64,000 nt of DNA from Pyxicephalus adspersus (GCF_032062135.1 NC_092863.1:21098783-21162782); one strand, 5' to 3'. Positions 1 through 12,760 are shown, counted from the first letter of the stretch. Translations and numbers: made by a program. Notes: generated by a model from the sequence alone, not told the origin.

Positions 1-852
1 CTCCCTCACATTTAATGTTGTAACCTTGAAAAGACAGTTACAACCTATTTTAGGTTTTAACCAATAAAGACATTTAAAAAAAAAACACATACACTGTAAA
101 ATACTATTCTCCAATGTTCATTGAAGAACACATATATTCACATGCATGTGAATAAATTGCTTTCTACAGAATAAGTGCCACTAAGTGAAATGAAAAGCTC
201 CCTCCTGTACTTGCTATATAACTCAGTTGAAGAAACCAGTAATAAAACAGGAAGAATGGAAAAATTGAAAGCTTTTTCAAAACTGACAAATATATTGTTA
301 ACAAGCTATCCTAAAGGGAATCAAATAGAATAGATTAAGCTAAAAGATAGTATTAGAAGATATTTAAAAAATATTTTTTCCATTGTCACACTGAAAGACA
401 CAGAGTGGGCAAGTATGCCAAACAAGTGAAGGCGTGAATGTTGCCGTCCATAAACAAATGGATGAATGCAGTCAAAGCACTTTTCTGAGTGAACACTGCA
501 CAAATACTTCCACCTTGTTACAAAGAGGGAGGCACTTTTCCACTGTCCAAGGTCTACTCTCTAGATATAATTGGCGGAGCAAGTGTAGTTTCCCTAAGAT
601 TGGAGGTCTACGCTTACCTTAACATTAGGCTACACTTATCTCAGGAGATAAAAAAAGAAAAGTACCTAAAGTCACCACAACTAAGGATAGGAAATCTGCA
701 TTATGTTTTTCATTATGCATTTCTGTTCTTCAGTTCAGATACATTTTACTAGCTGCATCTAACTTTAGTAACCCAAGTAAATCAAAGAAATACCTATATA
801 AAAGATTACTGAGGCTAGTTCATGTGACAGGATTGTTTAAGAGGGTACTTAC
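1..852 (-). other. Intron of ARHGAP23, nothing else seen
   Basis: AT-rich sequence downstream of the last recognised exon. I looked on the minus strand for the next ARHGAP23 exon, which in mammals carries the ERSKSCDDGL-type segment, and did not find it. A small minus-strand open frame at 321-503 has no recognisable similarity. Confidence 0.6.
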
Positions 853-1008
853 TGCAGTCCTGTGAATAGTGTCGACTGGCAGAAAAGCTAAATGTTGGGG
901 AAGAAGGGCTGTCAGAATGCACAGGAGCAGAGCTGATGGCACTGGATACGACACTGGAGGCTGGGACATGTTTAGCTCGCAGGTCAACACTAGGACTTGT
1001 TGGTTCAT
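853..1008 (-). CDS. ARHGAP23: ARHGAP23 coding exon after the large linker exon
   Basis: A 156-nt exon: 2 bases completing Asp, 51 codons and 1 base, with acceptor ttcacag and donor gtaagt. The peptide begins [18 protein letters not shown], continues through a Ser-rich stretch to SPTFSF, and ends SRHYSQDC. Mammalian ARHGAP23 has the same order ([32 protein letters not shown]). Joined to the previous exon it restores the ASIPYIDEPTSPS motif. The next exons (rest of the linker, PH domain, RhoGAP domain with its arginine finger) should lie at coordinates below 1. Confidence 0.95.
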
Positions 1009-2057
1009 CTGTGAAAAAAGTAGAAGAAAGTAGAGGAACATTGAATATCAGAAGTCAAGAAGCTAAGGAAATATTGTTTTTTTTAAATTTGCAGCTATAA
1101 ATAGCATTACTATCTCACATTTTAACCAACAAAAGGAAACTGTTAAAAAGGTCAAAAATGCAATGCTTTGGCACACCTATATGAACCTTGCAATTCTGGA
1201 AATTCAGATTTTTCTGGCGACCCTTTGTTTTTTTCCTAAGGCAAAAAAGACACAGGGCCTATAAGGGCCTTGATTGCAAATTCTGTTAATGAAATCTGTT
1301 TATTTATTTGTTTTTGGAACACACTTGTATCTGTCCAAGGTAATATTAAAGAATGGAATGTAGATGGGCGTTATAGCCTGCATTATGACTTTTTAACAAT
1401 TATAAAATATTCTTTTTACATTTGAAATAAACTACATACAATACTACATAAACTTCAATATTTTGGATTAGAAAAAAGATATATTTTTTATGTTTTGTAA
1501 TTTTGTGGCCTCGTTTTACAAAATTATTCCTCTTAAACTGCAGAGCACATTTTTCATGTACATTTATAAGTTGTTTTTGGAACAGAGAATTTTGAGTTCT
1601 TCTTGTTAGTACACTCTAGTGTGATAAAGAGTCATTCAGAAAACCTTTGTTCCTTGACATATTTGTCCTTTACAAAAAGATAGCATTTACATTCAAAGTA
1701 CCAAAAAAATAAAAGGAGGTTCCCGTTACAGGGTAATTAGCTAAATAAAAAATTGAGAACCATAAGATGGTCTATGCAGGGCAAAGCAACAAACAGGTGT
1801 AATGTATCTGCCAACCTGCAGCATTGTATGCTAACCTTTATTTCATTACCCTACTGCTGCTGCCAGCACAAAGAAGCCGATTTATTCCTGCCTTCATTAC
1901 GGGAGCAGTTTAGTTTTTATCTAATCAAGCATACAAATAGAGTGGTGGTGGATTAAAATAAATCAGTATATGAATATGGGGATAACAGGAATTACATAAA
2001 CCTGTTGCTTTTTGCTATATGTTCTCCTAAAGTCATATATATCTTAGGAAAACTTAC
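1009..2057 (-). other. Intron of ARHGAP23 (1049 bp), no repeat recognised
   Basis: GT-AG intron between the large exon and the next exon. It is AT-rich and contains no open frame or repeat family that I recognise. Confidence 0.85.
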
Positions 2058-3342
2058 CAATATAAGGAATAGATGCCAGGGGCTCTTCAGAAAATGGCAA
2101 TGGGGGTACCCTTTGTGATGGCCTCTCACTTGACACCTTTTCTCTTTCTGCAGGAGAAGGGGCATGCTCCACATCTTTCCCTTCCTCTTCAAAAAGTACA
2201 TTCACTTGACGCACAGACACAGAGGGCTTTCGTCCTGAAGGTGGCTTCTGTCTAAGGATGACCTCGTCTCGTTTTTCCTCTGTGACACTGCTGTCATCTG
2301 TGGAACTGATGCCCTTTGAAGGTTCTTTCCTTTCAGGTGGGGAGGGAGGGCTTATCGGGTTATTGACAGAATATTGTGCTGACCTAAATGTTGGGAGACC
2401 ACTAAATCCTGTCTCTCTGAAGGAAAAAGCATGAAGCTGTTCAGTCCGACGTTGAAAAGAGGGACTGTAACTCCGGTACCCAATATACTCGGAGTCACCA
2501 GAACTAGAGTTTTGTGATGAAGGTTTATTTACTTCCCTGGAAGCAAGTACCACAGTTTGGGATGGGGGAGGATGTGACACTTTACGAGTTGTCCGAGATG
2601 CTCTATCTGAAGGGCACATAGATCGTTCATAAGGAGGTGATATTAAAGCATTCAGTTCCAGTTTCTCTATAGACCTACCAGTTTGAGACAAGTAATTGTC
2701 TGACTGTGCTCGGTGGCCCCAAAAATAATTTTCAAGAGAATGGTGCAAGGTATCTTGTGAAACACCATGAGCCCAGTCACTTTGATGTCTTTGTTGAGTA
2801 CCTTCTCCTAGTCGGTCTTGTGAGGCACTACGTCTTCTTGGCGGCAAGGCAGAGCCTCTTTTGTAGGGTGTTTGCTGGGACATCCAGTTACACAGTGCTT
2901 GGTGTCTCTCCCATGGACTCACCCAGCGGGGACCACGTGGCTGTTCCCACACATCTAAAGGGGCTTTGCTGGATGGCACTGGATGGTGGCAGGATGTCCA
3001 ACCATAGGCAGAACTGTATGGGGGTCCTGGCCCCCTGAATCGGTCAGATGCTGATGGAGAAGTTTTGTGCAGTCTTGGTGGTAGGAGAGGATTAGCAACA
3101 GGCCTAGAATAATCATTTTTATGGGAAGAGCTAGTGCTCAGGGTTTCATTGGGCATAGGATTCCTTACAGATGGCAAATCCTTACAGCTAGATAGATGGA
3201 AACTGTGGCTTCTTGGGTACCCAGGAGCTGATTCTAAAGGCTGACCTCGCCATGGATAGAAGACAGGGGGAGGTGCAGGAATGCTATGTGCACCTCCACA
3301 ATATGGTTCATTGCCTTTTAGATATGCATCCTGACAATATGC
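2058..3342 (-). CDS. ARHGAP23: ARHGAP23 large exon, disordered Ser/Pro-rich linker
   Basis: A 1285-nt exon (428 codons plus 1 base) opening right after a cag acceptor with [14 protein letters not shown] and closing at ASIPYI before a gtaagt donor. It is the long low-complexity linker between the PDZ and PH domains. Landmarks (exon residue numbers) shared with mammalian ARHGAP23 and not ARHGAP21 are [13 protein letters not shown] (145-157), [12 protein letters not shown] (169-180), the SDNYLSQ region (214-220), [15 protein letters not shown] (286-300), GLPTF (315-319), [14 protein letters not shown] (359-372) and PLASIPYI (421-428). No catalytic domain lies here. The many Ser/Pro and basic motifs such as RSAS suggest phosphorylation and 14-3-3-type sites (inference). 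The reading frame is open throughout, so the gene looks functional. A 110-codon open frame on the opposite strand is a shadow. Confidence 0.96.
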
Positions 3343-3821
3343 CTGTTGAAACAAAAAGGGAACCAACTTATTTCAGGTGCATATTCACTTACCTTTGCAT
3401 ACTATTTAGAACCATGAAAAATCAAAAATTAGGGACAAAATACATCTTTTTATAATGACTAAACTGTTAAAAATACCTACTTGAACTTAAAAACATACAA
3501 GTCACCGAGACTGTCAATTATTTTGTGCTTATACTAGCATCTGAAGTGGGAGCCATAAGTATCAAAAACACAACCTACCCTATCCATATTGGATGGGTGA
3601 ATTAAATCCTAATACAAAATAACCAAGAAACATGGGACTTTAGAGACAGTAATAAACAGTATCTATCATAAATACAATCTGAGACAATTCAAATAATAAA
3701 ACATCACATGTTATAAAACTATAGCATTTATTATCTCAAATTTGAAAAACACAGCATAAAAACCTTATCACCATATAGGTATATAACTCCAGATTAATAA
3801 GAAACTCTAATCAGTATATTG

Positions 3822-3868
3822 TATTCTACGCGTTTTGCGGAATCTCAGTCCGCTTCCTCAGGAGATAT
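3822..3868 (-). ncRNA. Degenerate hammerhead-type ribozyme motif (Penelope-associated family)
   Basis: On the minus strand the order is CTGAGGA, one extra A, a 5-bp stem II (GCGGA paired with TCCGC around a 7-nt loop), AAAA in place of the GAAA core, CGCG, TA, and a 3' arm. Stem I is only partly paired here. The core G is changed to A, which fits CpG decay from CGAAA to CAAAA. It is related to the better copies at 29289 and 38154. It is probably a dead copy. Confidence 0.5.
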
Positions 3869-4031
3869 TTTGTTTGCTGCTCCCCACTTCTGCTCCCATG
3901 TATCACATGACAAACCCAAATTGTCTCAATGGCCACAGGGCAAGCGAGGAAGCATGGAATCAAAGATGATGCAATTCATATTCTGTGACAATTATTTCTC
4001 TATGATTACACTACAGTTTTTCATGTTCACC

Positions 4032-4281
4032 TGTATCATCCATTTGGATGTAACTAGAGACTTCATTGAAACACTTGAAGTGAGACACACTTCATTGAAA
4101 CACTTGTGACCAATAACTATCACTGCTTGTCAGTGTTCTTAATCACCTCCGATTTCATCCTCTACAGCCTGTATTCCATAAATTCCTATATTTGTCTGTA
4201 TTCCTCTGGGCCCTAGCAATGATAATTATTGGTCACAAAGTGCTTCAATGAAGTCTCCAGTTACATCCAAAAGGATGATCA
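4032..4281. mobile_element. Foldback (MITE-like) element with about 65-bp inverted arms
   Basis: The left arm (from 4032 to about 4126) and the right arm (about 4215-4281) are near-perfect inverted copies. Both hold a segment reading gtgaccaataa in one sense, plus catttggatgtaact or its catttttgg-type variant. The left arm also contains a direct duplication of acttcattgaaacacttg at 4060 and 4089. No coding capacity. Non-autonomous DNA transposon is the likely class; no superfamily could be assigned. Confidence 0.65.
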
Positions 4282-5932
4282 CATCTATACAATTAACAAA
4301 CAAATGTTAAGGACTGTGCTTGAATGATGCTAGAGTTACATCAATTACCTTTTAAAACCTGTGAGACATTATCAGAAAATAGAATATTTTATTTAAACCT
4401 GATTTAATAAAGGAAAATAGTATTTATGTACTCATTGTAAAATTACTTTCTCCATCCAACTACTGGGAACACAGAACCTCTGTTTATGTGTGTTTATGCT
4501 CTGCCTCTAAAGAATAGGACACAAGGCAAAATCAATAACACAACTCCTCATAGTGCCTATGCCTCTACTCAAATTGAGTAAACCCAGGAGAAGGGAGCAG
4601 TAAGTGAAGGTGATAGAAAAAAAAACACATCAAAAGCATAGCAAACAAAAGAAAACACAGAAAATAAGGGATATGACGGGTGTCTTCATCAGGAGATGCA
4701 ACAGTAATCTGGGACATCTACAGTCTCTACAGAAACATTAGGGGGAAATTTATGGCAAAAGACAACCCTCTTGTGTCATGGATTGGCAAAATCACACAAT
4801 AACTAGTGAAAGCTTTCATCAAAAAATTAATGTCATCAGATGCCAATATATTCACACAACAAAACTTTAAAAACAGGTTAGCTGAGAACCAGGTAACAGT
4901 TTTACAAACCTGTAAAAAAGATTCTAAAACACCCTAAATGTCCCCACAGTTCCTACAGAAATTTTTTGTCTTATTTGACATCCCCAAACCGGTAAACATT
5001 AAAATTTGATTGAAAGAAAGCCTAAAAAAACGGTATATATGAAACATCAAATTGGTGTATTTTTTCCATAATTATAAAAATTCAAATTCCATAAACAAGA
5101 ACAAAAATACAGACTTGTGCTGTCAATTGAGAAGTGTTCTTCCTAGGCACTTTTAGCTGGGTGCACCACCCACCACTTTTCAGTAACCACCTGGCTGTTT
5201 CTGGATAAAAACATGGGTGTTCCATTATCAGTAATTCTCTACCACAGCTATAAATTCCTTATGGAGTATGGGGATTTTCAAGCTTAGTATATCTAGGGAC
5301 TGGTGTCCTTCATCTTTTTCTGCACCATCACGCTACAACCTGCACCATCAAAAATTACCAAAATTATTTAAAAAGGAATCATTCCTCTATTAGAATAATA
5401 ATCTAATCTCAAAAAGGTCATGGGTTTCAGGACTAGCCAAACCCACCAATTTTGCCAAGAGCTAACTGTATGATGGTAAAAGAAGTCTACAAGAACTCCA
5501 AAATGTATTTGCATTCTACATGTAACTCTTGCAACAGTTGATTTAAAAAAGCATAGATTTTCAATGAAAATAAAACTGGAGCCATTTAACCTGTATGGGA
5601 GTTGTTCAAAAACCAAACTTAAACTACAGCTTGCTAATAAACATAATGGAAAAGACCAGCCCTACTGGAACAATGTTGTGCAATTTCCATTTGATATACT
5701 GACTTTTTTCCCCATGGCTTTACCTCTTTGGTAGAATGGGAGGTGACAAGATAAAGAGGCTTGCTTGCCTTTTTAAAATATGTTTGGTATTCTGTATATA
5801 TTCGAGATGAAAAATCTGGAGGTATATTTATAATTGATTCCCCTGTAAATTAGACCTCCCTGTTGTATAAATTAGAGTAACGAGATTAAATAGATGAGGG
5901 TGTCAGGGACAGAAAAATGATCAAATCTATCA

Positions 5933-6720
5933 TTAGCTGCTACCCTGGCAGGGTTGGACACTTCCATGTCCCCTTTTAGTTGTACATCTCTTAGTGACAA
6001 AGGTATTGGCGCATGGTGCAATAGTCAAAATTTCTGGTTTCTCTGCTAAAGTTAAAAGAGATTCATAACAAAATAGGTAATCAATTCTAGATTGGGAAGC
6101 ATGAACATGTGAAAAAAAGGTATATTGCCTTTCAATGGAAAAACAATACCTCCAACAATCATGCAAATGGGTAGCTTGTGCAAAATCTAAGAGTAAAGTA
6201 CTCGATTGAGAGGGGACTCCCAAGGTTGGGTGTGTAGGTGATGTCCTCCCAGCCAAATCTCTGTGCAAGTTCTCTGTGGTTCTATCTTCATTTGCATACA
6301 TGACCGTGGTAATGTCTCCCCCGACAATTTTATTAGCACTAGGATCTTGGATGATCCAGGTGGTCACTTCCTGAAAAAAGACACTAGTTCAGGAATTTAG
6401 TGCATAGATGTTTTAAAGTGATAGTTCTAGACCTGGGAACCTCAGAGTGAGTTTTAAAATCCTCCCTGCCAGGTCACATTCTGACGATACCAGTTCCTGT
6501 GCAGGAAGACAAGTATTCCCAGTTTCTTACCTAATGCTAGAGAACCAAACCCCTCAACTACCCATACTTTTTGCATTCTACTAAAATCGTCCACATGCAG
6601 ATGTGTTTCCTGTAAGAGTGCTTTGTCAGCCCCGAGACGTTTCAAATGTCTCAGGACCGACATCCTCTTTAACCTTCCATGAAATATACATATCATGTCA
6701 TAATTTAACACGTAAATGCT
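5933..6720 (-). pseudogene. L1-type LINE ORF2 endonuclease fragment
   Basis: Two minus-strand frames carry pieces of an APE-type endonuclease. The region 6454-6711 reads MSVLRHLKRLGADKALLQET followed by HLHVDDF, containing the catalytic-site LLQETH motif. The region 5933-6367 reads IERQYTFFSHVHASQSRIDY, the SRIDY motif near the end of the domain. Frameshifts and the absence of a reverse transcriptase show a dead fragment. It is related to the plus-strand L1 at 22.25 kb, which has RMAVLRHLKRLKDK. Confidence 0.85.
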
Positions 6721-8861
6721 CTGAACAATATGTCAACCATTGTCAATGTGCTATTGGAACTTTTGAAGATTGGCTACTAGGTGAAAGAATGAGTCATTGT
6801 TTTATTGGGAATTGAAACAAGAAATATAGAATGATTCAGTTTCAGAGAACTTTCAGAAGAAATGACAGGGGAATAATTTATAAATACACCCCTAATGTAA
6901 AATAGTGCCATATGATACTGGAGAATCCTTGTAGAAATCCTTGGGTATGAGAATAAGTAAATTTGTCTTTTGGAAGAAAGCAATGGTTAATAGGTAAATC
7001 CTGACTGCATGTACCATACCAATGGAATGAAGTGCAATCTCCTTTGAGTATAAAGGAAACAGGCAGGAGGAAGTCAACTTGAAGAGTAAGTATATATACC
7101 ATTAAAGACAAACAACTCAAAAGATGATCTGTCCTCCAATCAAGCCATGACAGTAAAGTCCATTGTTCCAACTGTCGAGCAAAGTATAATGTCCAACTTT
7201 TTGGGGAGCTGACCCAGAAGCCACAGGCAACGGGGACTGATGCAGAACTGTCTAGTTGTATGCACTTAAGCATGTGGGCGTCTTTTCATGTCTAGTGACA
7301 TGAAAATTAGTGTTTAGGACAAGATAATCCAGTGGAGTATAGCTTAACTATAGCTGGAAGGATGTTCAGAGTTCAACCAGTGTACTGGAGAATTGGAATG
7401 GACTATTGACTGTTTGGTCCTCAGGTTGGAGGGACACCACTGGTAAAATCAATCATGCAAATAGCACACTTGCAAGAGTCATGGCAGGTTATGGTCTGGA
7501 GCTAAAACATCCTAGATGCCAACAAAACCCCAAGAGAAAGTCAAAGACCATAATGTTTTTCCCCAGGCATGCTGAACAAACACCAGTGACTGAGACTGAT
7601 GGCGACATGAAAATAAGAGTTATCGAAGTTTATGGAGTCAAGTCAAGCCGATTCCTGTAAATGGAGGATGATCCTCAAACTGTTTTTTTCTGAATTCACA
7701 AATTTTACAAAAGAATGTGATACCTGGAGATCCAGTATCAAACTGAGGTAAATTCAGTGGACTGTGCTGCAATTCCAAATACGACCCCACCACCTGAGGA
7801 ATGCAGACAGGGCCAATTCTGTATGCCAAGTAAAATGCCTTAGTGTTGTTTGGCAGGCATGGGTTATTACCTCTGACGGAAGTCCAAAAAAATTTTGAAA
7901 CACAGCACCATTTAACTAAATTACTGTGTTTTTTGGCAGTCTATACCAAAGAGAACACATATGCTTAGGTGTTCATGAAAAAACACTATGGAAAGTGGGC
8001 AATTTGATGAACAGTCTGTTTTCATTGTAGACTGCTGGAAAAATTGCACATAGTCTAACCAAGGTATACAGAGATCTTGCATCTGACTTTGCGATCCCAG
8101 CTCATGAATCTTGAATGATTCCCCCACTACCAAAACTATCACTTTTGGTTAGGGGGATAATAATGAGGCCATCACAGCTGGGGAGGACACAAGCTGGAAG
8201 AATAATTTCAACAAGGGTCAACCATCATAAGTCAAATCTGGGAGTTCATTGCTGGGAGAGTGGTGTGGAATGTCCTGAGCTAAAAAAATAAATTCTACTT
8301 CCTAAGGACAATAAATCTAAACTGGTATATGGTGATTCAGACAACTAGAGGAGCTCCAATAAATAAAACATTTAACCAGAGGTCTCCTGTGTCCCCTCAG
8401 TGCACACTATGATCAATATACAATATTTTGCTGTGGCAAATATCTTGTCAGGTGTGAAATTTTACTAAATCTGTATTCAAATTGAAACTTCAAACCTTCT
8501 AAACTGCAATAAGACATACTAACATACACATACATCAAATTATATAAAAGAAACAACAGTATCTGTATGTCTGCTATTTTTGGACATGACATAAAATATA
8601 CACTGATTTTCATAACTATTTATTCACATCTATTATTATTATTGTTATTATTAATCTTATGAGGCTTAGAAAAAGTAATGCAATTAGCAAAAAAATGTGT
8701 AAAGTGGAGTAACTTACAGCAACTAAAAAACCTTTCAACTTTCAGTTAAAAAATTAAAAATGACTTTTGATTGATTGCTGAAGGTTACTGCCCTATGACC
8801 TTTGTAAGTGGTTTGAAACATTTCTAGTATTTGTGATTAAGCAGGCACAGTCAGCTCTTAC

Positions 8862-8916
8862 CAGCTGTAATATATCTTCATCTCGGGGCATAATGGATAA
8901 TTCCAGTACATCCTCA
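8862..8916 (-). CDS. ARHGAP23: ARHGAP23 coding exon, end of PDZ domain
   Basis: A 55-nt exon: 1 base that completes Ser (AG|T), then 18 codons reading EDVLELSIMPRDEDILQL, with acceptor cttttag and donor gtaag. It encodes the last PDZ strand and the conserved MPKDEDILQL-like tail of ARHGAP21/23. It ends in phase 0, as the large exon at 3342 requires. The flanking introns are about 7.5 kb (upstream, holding a CR1 LINE and a hAT-like end) and 5.5 kb (downstream, holding an L1 endonuclease fragment and a foldback element). Confidence 0.95.
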
Positions 8917-10029
8917 CTAAAAGAGACAGGAGAAAGACAATCGTATGTTACAGGGAGATACTGTGATAAAAATAGAGGCTATTCAGAAGTAATTCAGTTT
9001 TAATTAATTTTAGTGACCCATTTTCACCCATTTATGTAAAGGTTTAAAGTGAACCAGCAGACAAAATTGTGTTTACCTTTTGATGGCGAGGAAGAGCTAT
9101 AAGAGCTATGTTATTCAGAGAGATTACTATTGGAGAGAAACTTTCATTTGATCATTTAGGAATTCATCTTATATCAACACCAATCTTCACTTTCAGATTT
9201 ATCAGTCATTGTACAAAAAACGTCATCTCACAAAAATCATACCAAGTCCCACTAACTTTCATTAATCATGCTTTAAATGCTTATCCTTCAACCCACAAAA
9301 CATTTTTGTTAGTGTTTTACTTTATGTATCCACAGAGGACAAGTGTGGAAACTGGTACCACATCAAACTCTCTCCACACCATCTTTATCACTTGAAAAAG
9401 ACTTTAAAGGCACCTCCTAATTAGATAACTAATTAGATAATGATTCCATCATTAAAAAATGAATATATCCTTCATTGTGTACAAAATACACATATTAGCA
9501 CTGTGAGGATTAGCTTTATATGGCAGGTTGTCAATGAGGTATCTCCAGTCAACAGTGTCTCTTTAGGGCTCCTGCCTGTATTTAAATGACAATGGGATAC
9601 CTGCTCTCTGTGGGGGTCAATTTTCTGCTGAAGTATGCCACTGGATGCTCCTCTCTTTTTAACACCTAGACCACCATTGTCCCCACAGAACCCCGGACTG
9701 ATTTTATTTTTTTTCCTTCCATACCTAATGTTACGTTCTGGTCATGCCTACTGATACTCATCTTTTTGGCGCTTTCCTATGCAAAAACTCGCCTCAAACA
9801 AAATCCCTGGGGCTCCAAGTTTTTTTTTTCTATTGCACCACAACACCCTTTCAGTTAAGATGAACACAATGGAGGAACTTTTGGCATGTGTGAGGAGTAT
9901 CTCTGAAAAATGCAATGAGATTTGGTGTAGCTGAATATCTTAAAGACACACACAAGAATTCAATGTCACCAGGACCCTAACATTTAATAATATTACAGAT
10001 AATATAGCAATATGCATTATTATGTCATG

Positions 10030-10640
10030 CTCACTTTATGGATTTCCCACAAGGTGATGGTCCCCTTGTGATGCTGGGGGCGCCGGTCCGTCGGGTGGGG
10101 GGGGGGGGGGTTGGCCGGGCGGGAAATTTACTGAGTAATCTGCTTTTAAATACCACCCGGGTCCCGGCCACGCCGCTGCTCGCATCAGCAGTGAGATGCG
10201 AACGACAATGCAAGACTTCTGAAGATTTGACTCCAGGCGGCAGTAATCAGTACTAGGGGTCTCCCCCGTGCCAGGGTTCCATGGCATAAGGAAGGGGTAA
10301 CTGCACCACAACCTCACCACCAACCTAAACACAGTCTTAAAGTTTTGAGAACGAGCAAATTTATAGTTGAGGCACCACAGTGCACTTTGGCAGTACCCTA
10401 ATACTCATTCCCATGGAAGTGGTCCCCTGGATTTCCTAATATGCAAACTCAATATGGGGATCCTGGTCCCCAGAAAATGGCAAAGCCCCTCCCCTTCTTT
10501 CATTACCGCCGCGGCCGTAAAGAATGAATGGGAGCACAGAGCCTGGTATACATGCGTCACGAATCCCAGGAGGCTTGGGCTCCAAAAAAAGAAAGGTGGC
10601 GATCTCACACATGCACAGTAAGATCCGCATTTTTTTTTCA
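10030..10640. other. GC-rich island in the intron with a G14 run
   Basis: A block much richer in G+C than its surroundings, with a run of 14 G at 10097-10110. The overlapping open frames on both strands are short and have no recognisable domain. It is probably a repeat or transposon-derived segment; the part around 10560-10620 loosely resembles a GC-rich segment near 47830-47900. No gene is claimed. Confidence 0.4.
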
Positions 10641-10974
10641 CAAATATATATATATGGTATATGTCATTGATCTGTCCAAGTAAAGGTGTATTTTTTTTTA
10701 TTTTGATGAGATTTAAAAGATCCTTGACTCCTATTAGGTTTTAATGTTTGAGACCCTGTATCTGGCAACTTAATATGTTCAGGGGGCTGAAACAAAATTT
10801 AGCATCAGCTCTCAGGGTCCCTTGTGTATCCTGAAAATTTCAAGTTTTTACAACGATCGGTGTAGGGAGATATGAAGGTTTTTTACATTGGAGGTAATGA
10901 CGCAGCATGGACACAGCTCTCATGCTGCTGCTGAACGAGAGGTAGGATTATCTCACAGTACAAGGTGGGCGGTG

Positions 10975-11149
10975 AGCAGCTTAGCTGATTGCTCGGGTTT
11001 ATAAAACACGACCACCCTCCAGGAGCTCACACTGAAGTCTGATTTTCTCATAGGACATTGGCACTTCTGTCTCCTGTCAATTGCGGCCCCCAGCCCACCA
11101 GCTACGGACTGGCACTGGTCAGCGACCCAGGGGTTGGGGACCACTGCTG
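10975..11149 (-). mobile_element. hAT-like terminal sequence
   Basis: On the minus strand the segment begins cagtggtccccaacccctgg, which has the shape of a hAT-superfamily terminus (cagtggttcccaacc-type) and resembles the ends at 36271, 36539 and 44164. The other end was not located with confidence, so the extent is uncertain. Confidence 0.5.
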
Positions 11150-12429
11150 TAGATGCTATAAAATGGGAATAAAGCAGCCAAGTACCAGCAAATAATATTT
11201 GTGTTGGCTGCTATGAAGCTTTAGTTATACAAAGAGTCATTCTATTGAAAGAAAGATATTGTAAGAAGCTTCTAAATTCAGGAAATTAAGTAATTGAAGC
11301 ACTCATAGTCTGACAGTCAGACCCAAGATATGAATAAAGCTATGTATTCTTAATTGATCAATATATTTTTGCATGTCGTACCTAAATTTGACTATGTATT
11401 AGCTTCATATATACTACTGTGTATCAAGTGGGCCGACAAGAAATGTGTTGATCAGAAAGAAAGATCACAGTGAGCAGAGATGACCTCACTAATCTACTGC
11501 TGTTTTTTACTACCCAGTTACTAGGATGTGGCCTTGGAGGGGACATCACTGTGCTATTAAAGAGATAATGGTGTAAACTTTCTGGTTTTGTTGTGTAAAT
11601 TTTGGTACCAAAAGGACACAAGTGAGTAAAACAGTTCCAATATTCATATTTCATCCCAGTGATAGTCAACTCTCGGTATGCCTGGGGGATGCAAGTGCAG
11701 CTTCTGACATCACCATAATTTTAGTGTTTATAATGCTACAGAAATTCTAGAGACTGTAGACATAATGCAGCAGGATAGTAAAGAGCTACTGTAGCTACTT
11801 GTTTTACCCACGCTATACCACTATTTCCTTAAGCCTTGCTTAATTTCAGCAATTAGAAAATAGAGATAAAGTTCAGTAAGGTTTTTATCGACATTCCAAC
11901 ACAGGAAATCCAGGAAAGCATGACAGTGCCTTGACCTTTTCATGCTAACAGTACTCAGTCAAAAGCTTTATGAATAAGGATTCCTAAAAAAAACATGTAA
12001 GGGTGCTGTCATGCTTTCCTTCTATTTTTTTTTTCAGTAAAATTAAAATTATTGCTAAATGTAAGTGTTTGTCATTATTTTAACAGCTACCATGGTGTAA
12101 GTGTGTGTGTTAGCATCAAAGACTGTAATTTGTTGGGGGGGGGGGGGCAGCACATGCTAGCTGGCCTAGAATAAATTAAATTATGAAACTGGCCCTGCTC
12201 AGAAGTCACAACAAACACTCAGGAGCTGTTGTGCTGAGTTTGCTACCTATTAGACTGCAGGCCTCTGCAGAGCAGTGACGAGCCAGATGTTGAAACAATT
12301 TCAACTTTCCAACACCTAACTTTGAAAAACAATGTCAGGCAGCGTGAAAAAGTAAAGTTACTGTCACAGTAATTTGTTAGTGTTAGGGGCTATTATTGCA
12401 ATCTTGTAGACCAATCCAGTGTGTTAATC

Positions 12430-12760
12430 CTGCCTAAACTAGCTCTGGTGTTGAGGTTATTTTTGTGGTCACTGACATGAATGCTGACTTTTTATTGCAT
12501 CTAACACTAATGCTATTGGTTTTCCTGTATCCACTGACACCAGTGATTGGAGCATTTTGGGGTTCGCTTACAGTAATCCTGGGGTGTTTTTTTTTTGCAG
12601 TCATGAAAATAAAGGTTGCAATATGAAATAAATAAATGATTGCATCCTCAGACAGTGCTGGAATTTCTTATTATTCTTTTCTTATTATTCTGTCACTGAC
12701 ACCAGTGCTGGAGGTTTTTTTTTGTCCACACACCAATTCTGGTGTAATTACTGCAGTACC
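12430..12760. repeat. Imperfect repeat built on a cactgacaccagtg motif
   Basis: Related motifs occur near 12470 (tcactgacatgaatgctg), 12531 (ccactgacaccagtgattgg) and 12692 (tcactgacaccagtgctgg), with a weaker one near 12726. Spacing is irregular. It looks like a decayed satellite-type array. Confidence 0.45.

Noticed and set aside
321..620. Next ARHGAP23 exon (a minus-strand aggtaag-like donor is present near 615)
   Set aside because: The peptide before it does not resemble any part of the protein and no good acceptor in the right phase was seen.
2706..3038. 110-codon plus-strand open frame
   Set aside because: Antisense shadow of the large ARHGAP23 exon, whose protein is clearly conserved.
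6878..7273. 131-codon minus-strand frame
   Set aside because: No recognisable motif; it may be decayed L1 sequence but no L1 signature could be read.
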